64,000 nt of DNA from CAVVKW01 sp963749035 (GTDB lineage Bacteria > Verrucomicrobiota > Verrucomicrobiia > Chthoniobacterales > JAATET01), in the NCBI GenBank assembly GCA_963749035.1, contig CAVVKW010000002.1, forward strand, positions 1,129,550 to 1,193,549, given 5' to 3'. How positions within the stretch are numbered: position 1 is the first letter of the stretch; every line of letters begins with the position of its first letter. Of this stretch, positions 61,368 through 64,000 are shown one piece after another. Under the pieces are notes generated by a model. The model searched no databases. It saw nothing but the letters and a program-made list of their open reading frames with translations, and was not told the DNA's origin. Position numbers and translations under genes: made by a program.

Positions 61368-63383
61368 CTAATCTCCAAGCTCTCCGAATTCCCCCATGCT
61401 GATATCGCCTTGTCGGCTCATGCGAACCGTCCCGTCAATTTCCAATGTAGCTGTCGGCGTATCAGTCCCAATTCCAACCTTACCCCCGAAGTGGCTGTCA
61501 CCCGCTTGGACGTAGAGAGCGGCGTTCACGTCGCCTTCGGTGGGCGCATCACGGACGAAGAGCGTAGACGCGACCTCAACGGAGGCTCCAGATGTCACGG
61601 CAATATTCGGAGGGTTGATACGCACGCTCGCTACCTGTGGTGACACGCTTCCGGCCGGAATTGTCACGCTGTGAGCATTCCTGAAGAAGGACATATAGAA
61701 AGTCTGATCTAATTCCGCTTCAATCGCTGGAGGGTCAATTCGTAGAAAGCTACTAACTCCTGCAATACTAGGATGATTGCCGAATCCAATTCCGCCAGCT
61801 CCATGATTCATGGCAGCATCGATAACTACGTGTTGGGTATTCGATACAGATTTAATTCGGAAATCGATATCGTTGAGATTAGCGTTGAATATTACGGATT
61901 CACCTGCAATCGTTGGGAACAAGTGCTGACCGCCTACAGTGTCGCCGACGGTAAGTCGAGCCTCAGGATTGGAGGTGCCGATGCCCATATCGCCGGACGG
62001 ATCGATCGTGAGAAAGTTTAAGTTCTCCGTTGCGTCCGTGATCCAAAGCGGATATCCACCCCCTTCTTTGATGATCAGTGCCGCGTTATTTCTGCTCTGG
62101 TTTTGGCTCTTAATGTTGCGCAGACGTTCGACAATCGCGACAGCGACACTTGGGCTTCCAGCGGTATTCTTTACGTGAAACCCAACTTCGTCGTGGCTTG
62201 CGGTCTCAACTGATAGTTGCGCCGAAATATAGGGTGTGCCAATTCCAATTTCTCCGCTGTTAGAAACCGACAATGCCAGGTTTGAATTTAGTCCAGAGGT
62301 GCTGTTCTCGAACGCCACATCTGACCCATCCCTGAAGTGGATACCGTGCCGTCCGAAGAACCATTTCCTTGATCCCTTGTTGTTACTTCGGGATTGAATA
62401 AATGGGTAGTAGCTCCCTCCATGGGGGATCGTGTTATAGTCCGCAACTCCAAACCCTGTAGGTCTTTGCAGATTACCGCCGACTCCCGCCCGTAGCAGCC
62501 AGCCGCTAGCTCTTTCGCTACTAAATTCGCCGCCGATGGTGATAGATTCGGGAAGATAAAGCCCACCAGCAAGCAAGAGAGATTGGGTAGCACTGTTAGG
62601 ATCGAGAACGATTGACGCATTCCCCTCGCTGTCGAAGATCGTGAGCGCGTTATCTGCATCTAGTTCCATCTTTGGTGCTATCGTGTCGCCCGCCTCATCC
62701 TGCCAAAGAAACGTTGCATTCGCGCGGGTCAGATTTGTCGCGAATGAGTATTTTTGTCCTGTCTCACGATACTCGAAAAACGCTCCAGCACTGGAAGGCG
62801 TTTCGCCTGTTGTTCCGACGTCAATATTTGCAAAAGCATGAACATCGCCGTGAACAAAGGCATGCCCATCAACCTCCAAATCGCCGGGCCCGATCTCATC
62901 AACGGAAAGAAGGCGTATTGCGTCCGCAACTACTATCCCTGATGTGCCGGTGTTCGAAATTAGGACATCACCAGATGTCCCAGCATCAAATCGATATGTG
63001 CCGAGAAAAATCCATTCATCACCCAACTCTTGCTGATTAATTCCGAACTGCGTAACTCCTTCAGCATGAGTTACATCGACTGGGACAACGCCCGCGTGCG
63101 TCGGATCAGCGATCCATCGTAGATAAAGTTTGTAGTCTCCCGTGGTAGCCACTACGGGCTGAAATCGAACGGATTTTTGCCCCTTGCCCGAATCGCCATC
63201 ATGAATGTAGTCACCCCCGTGATGCCCTGACGGCGTAACGGCAATTGTCCAAGAACCCGTAAGGGTGACCTTTGATAGGTCTGCATTGTCTACAACAATA
63301 TCCTCGGCTATCACCGAGGCTATTGCAGTCACCGTGAGAATTACAGTTGCGAAGGCAACGCGGAGTTCAATAAAATATGACAT
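61368..63383 (-). CDS. Exported protein with golvesin-like domain, tail-fibre-like repeats and GDISMGEF tail
   Basis: A 671-residue protein. A signal peptide (FATVILTVTAIASVIA) is followed by a golvesin/Xly-type domain: IVVDNADLSKVTLTGSWTIA, then HHGGDYIHDGDSGKGQKSV and GDYKLYLRW. Phage-tail- or adhesin-like beta repeats come next (GIGTSNPEARLTVGD; GIGTDTPTATLEIDGTV). It ends RQGDISMGEFGELGD. That tail shares QGDISMGEF with the protein at 59834-60517, on the opposite strand. It looks like a surface-attached fibre or carbohydrate-binding protein. It is flanked by transposase remnants on both sides. Confidence 0.8.
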   Translation of the reverse strand: MSYFIELRVAFATVILTVTAIASVIAEDIVVDNADLSKVTLTGSWTIAVTPSGHHGGDYIHDGDSGKGQKSVRFQPVVATTGDYKLYLRWIADPTHAGVVPVDVTHAEGVTQFGINQQELGDEWIFLGTYRFDAGTSGDVLISNTGTSGIVVADAIRLLSVDEIGPGDLEVDGHAFVHGDVHAFANIDVGTTGETPSSAGAFFEYRETGQKYSFATNLTRANATFLWQDEAGDTIAPKMELDADNALTIFDSEGNASIVLDPNSATQSLLLAGGLYLPESITIGGEFSSERASGWLLRAGVGGNLQRPTGFGVADYNTIPHGGSYYPFIQSRSNNKGSRKWFFGRHGIHFRDGSDVAFENSTSGLNSNLALSVSNSGEIGIGTPYISAQLSVETASHDEVGFHVKNTAGSPSVAVAIVERLRNIKSQNQSRNNAALIIKEGGGYPLWITDATENLNFLTIDPSGDMGIGTSNPEARLTVGDTVGGQHLFPTIAGESVIFNANLNDIDFRIKSVSNTQHVVIDAAMNHGAGGIGFGNHPSIAGVSSFLRIDPPAIEAELDQTFYMSFFRNAHSVTIPAGSVSPQVASVRINPPNIAVTSGASVEVASTLFVRDAPTEGDVNAALYVQAGDSHFGGKVGIGTDTPTATLEIDGTVRMSRQGDISMGEFGELGD

Positions 63384-63593
63384 TTGAGATTCGAATTGTT
63401 CAATTTACTGGCGAGTATTAAGGCTCGCCTCGGGATGGATGACTTCAGCATATCGTCTTTCGTTTGGCAAGTCGCGCGTGGAAAGAGGTTTGGTAGCCTG
63501 TTGCCTCAAAAGTTATGACACCGAGGGAGAGTAAGAGGCGGGGAAGAAAAGGGGACGTTGACTCAAAAAGAATGACACCGGCAAAGCGAAGGC

Positions 63594-63740
63594 ATGTCGA
63601 TGAGTCGAAGAATGAGAGAAGAGGAGTTGCCGCGGATGCGGCAACGCTACGTGGCGCGCAACCGGGAGGGGCGCACGCGCATGATTGACGAGGTGTGCGA
63701 GCAGTGGGGATACAGCCGCAAGCACGCAATCATGAAACGT
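63594..63740 (+). pseudogene. N-terminal fragment of an integrase-type transposase
   Basis: About 49 residues with a helix-turn-helix region (RQRYVARNREGRTRMIDEVC, EQWGYSRKHAI), typical of IS481/integrase-core transposase N termini. It is cut at about 63740 by the second RAYT-leader repeat. The catalytic DDE domain is missing. Upstream, ATGACACC motifs at 63513 and 63572 may be element-end remnants. Confidence 0.7.
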
Positions 63741-63741
63741 T

Positions 63742-63874
63742 GGGTCAGTCGATCATTCTTGACTGAAATGGGGTGAGTTTTGAGGATTAAATTCGATGGC
63801 GAGGCAAGTTCGGATTGAATATGAGGGGGCGTTTTATCACGTGATGGCGAGGGGGGATCGTCGTGAGGCCATCG
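63742..63874 (+). repeat. RAYT-leader repeat, copy 2
   Basis: Second copy of the 131-bp block at 60564-60694 with a handful of differences. Its left edge interrupts the integrase fragment and its right edge falls inside the RAYT coding start. Confidence 0.88.
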
Positions 63875-63897
63875 GGAAAGGGGTCGGTCATTCATAA
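63796..63897 (+). pseudogene. RAYT 5' fragment (33 codons)
   Basis: MARQVRIEYEGAFYHVMARG is intact and in frame here (without the deletion seen at 60675). After GDRREAIG it enters unrelated sequence and stops. Only the first domain strand of the HUH fold remains. The remaining bases to the window edge hold no gene that I can support. Confidence 0.85.
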
Positions 63898-64000
63898 TGA
63901 CACATTTGCCATCCCAAATTCCCCGCCGGTCCGCCGCGTTCGACCGCGCCGTCACGCCGGATGCGAGTTGCCCCATGGTCCCGGCATCCGTCGGGAAACG

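Noticed and set aside
63900..64000. Minus strand frame reaching the window edge
   Set aside because: It has no recognisable motif and passes through the RAYT fragment and integrase fragment antisense; unsupported.

Overview
The window is a GC-rich (roughly 60-65 %) stretch of bacterial chromosome that most resembles Verrucomicrobiota or a close relative in the PVC group. The strongest taxonomic marker is a 51-residue basic protein (32073-32228) starting MSQHPSLKGSG and ending in GLPKTKPED, a family I know only from Verrucomicrobia, Chlamydiae and Planctomycetes. Supporting signs are the exported proteins with GQLK repeats, the GDISMGEF tails, a PEP-CTERM-style CAAX-protease relative, and a terminal-inverted-repeat intergenic element of a kind common in that phylum. 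No rRNA or tRNA gene was seen.

Layout. 0-9 kb: the end of secF, lgt, an acetyltransferase, uxaC, a CAAX-type membrane protease, and a large LplT-PlsC-AMP-ligase fusion divergent from a LysR regulator. 9-16 kb: a giant alpha-2-macroglobulin and the N-acetylglutamate synthase gene argA. 16.1-18.3 kb: a foreign-looking three-gene operon between two perfect 151-bp direct repeats, each holding the 5' end of argA. 18.4-27 kb: a YihY-type membrane protein, a probable pseudo-hydrolase, a WalJ-like metallo-hydrolase, a repeat array, a secreted metzincin, a YbaY-like lipoprotein, and prmC/prfA separated by a MITE-like element. 27-50 kb: mostly housekeeping genes on both strands (rpmE, an acyl-CoA-ligase-like gene, a vanadium-haloperoxidase-like protein, an rRNA pseudouridine synthase, hflX, rodA, a frameshifted yyaL homologue, an alcohol dehydrogenase, two divergent transglutaminases, an M20 peptidase, a universal stress protein, a SulP transporter, a DUF2383 protein, an amidase-parA pair, a ymdB-type phosphoesterase and an MscS-type channel).

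49.4-64 kb is accessory. A LuxR-type regulator without the receiver aspartate diverges from a run of exported proteins that ends in a 1957-residue signal-peptide-bearing RHS protein. Its C-terminal tip looks like an M35-type metallopeptidase, and a small exported protein follows directly as a candidate immunity factor. Next come a G-rich 11-bp tandem array, an intact REP-associated (HUH) transposase, two exported proteins sharing a C-terminal GDISMGEF signature, and fragments of at least three kinds of transposase.

How genes work together: secF and lgt serve protein export and lipoprotein maturation. The fusion protein probably recycles lysophospholipids. prmC methylates the release factor made by prfA. 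rodA and the amidase act on peptidoglycan. The two best candidates for an undescribed system are the argA-flanked three-gene module and the exported RHS-metallopeptidase locus. All calls rest on reading the sequence; no database search was run.
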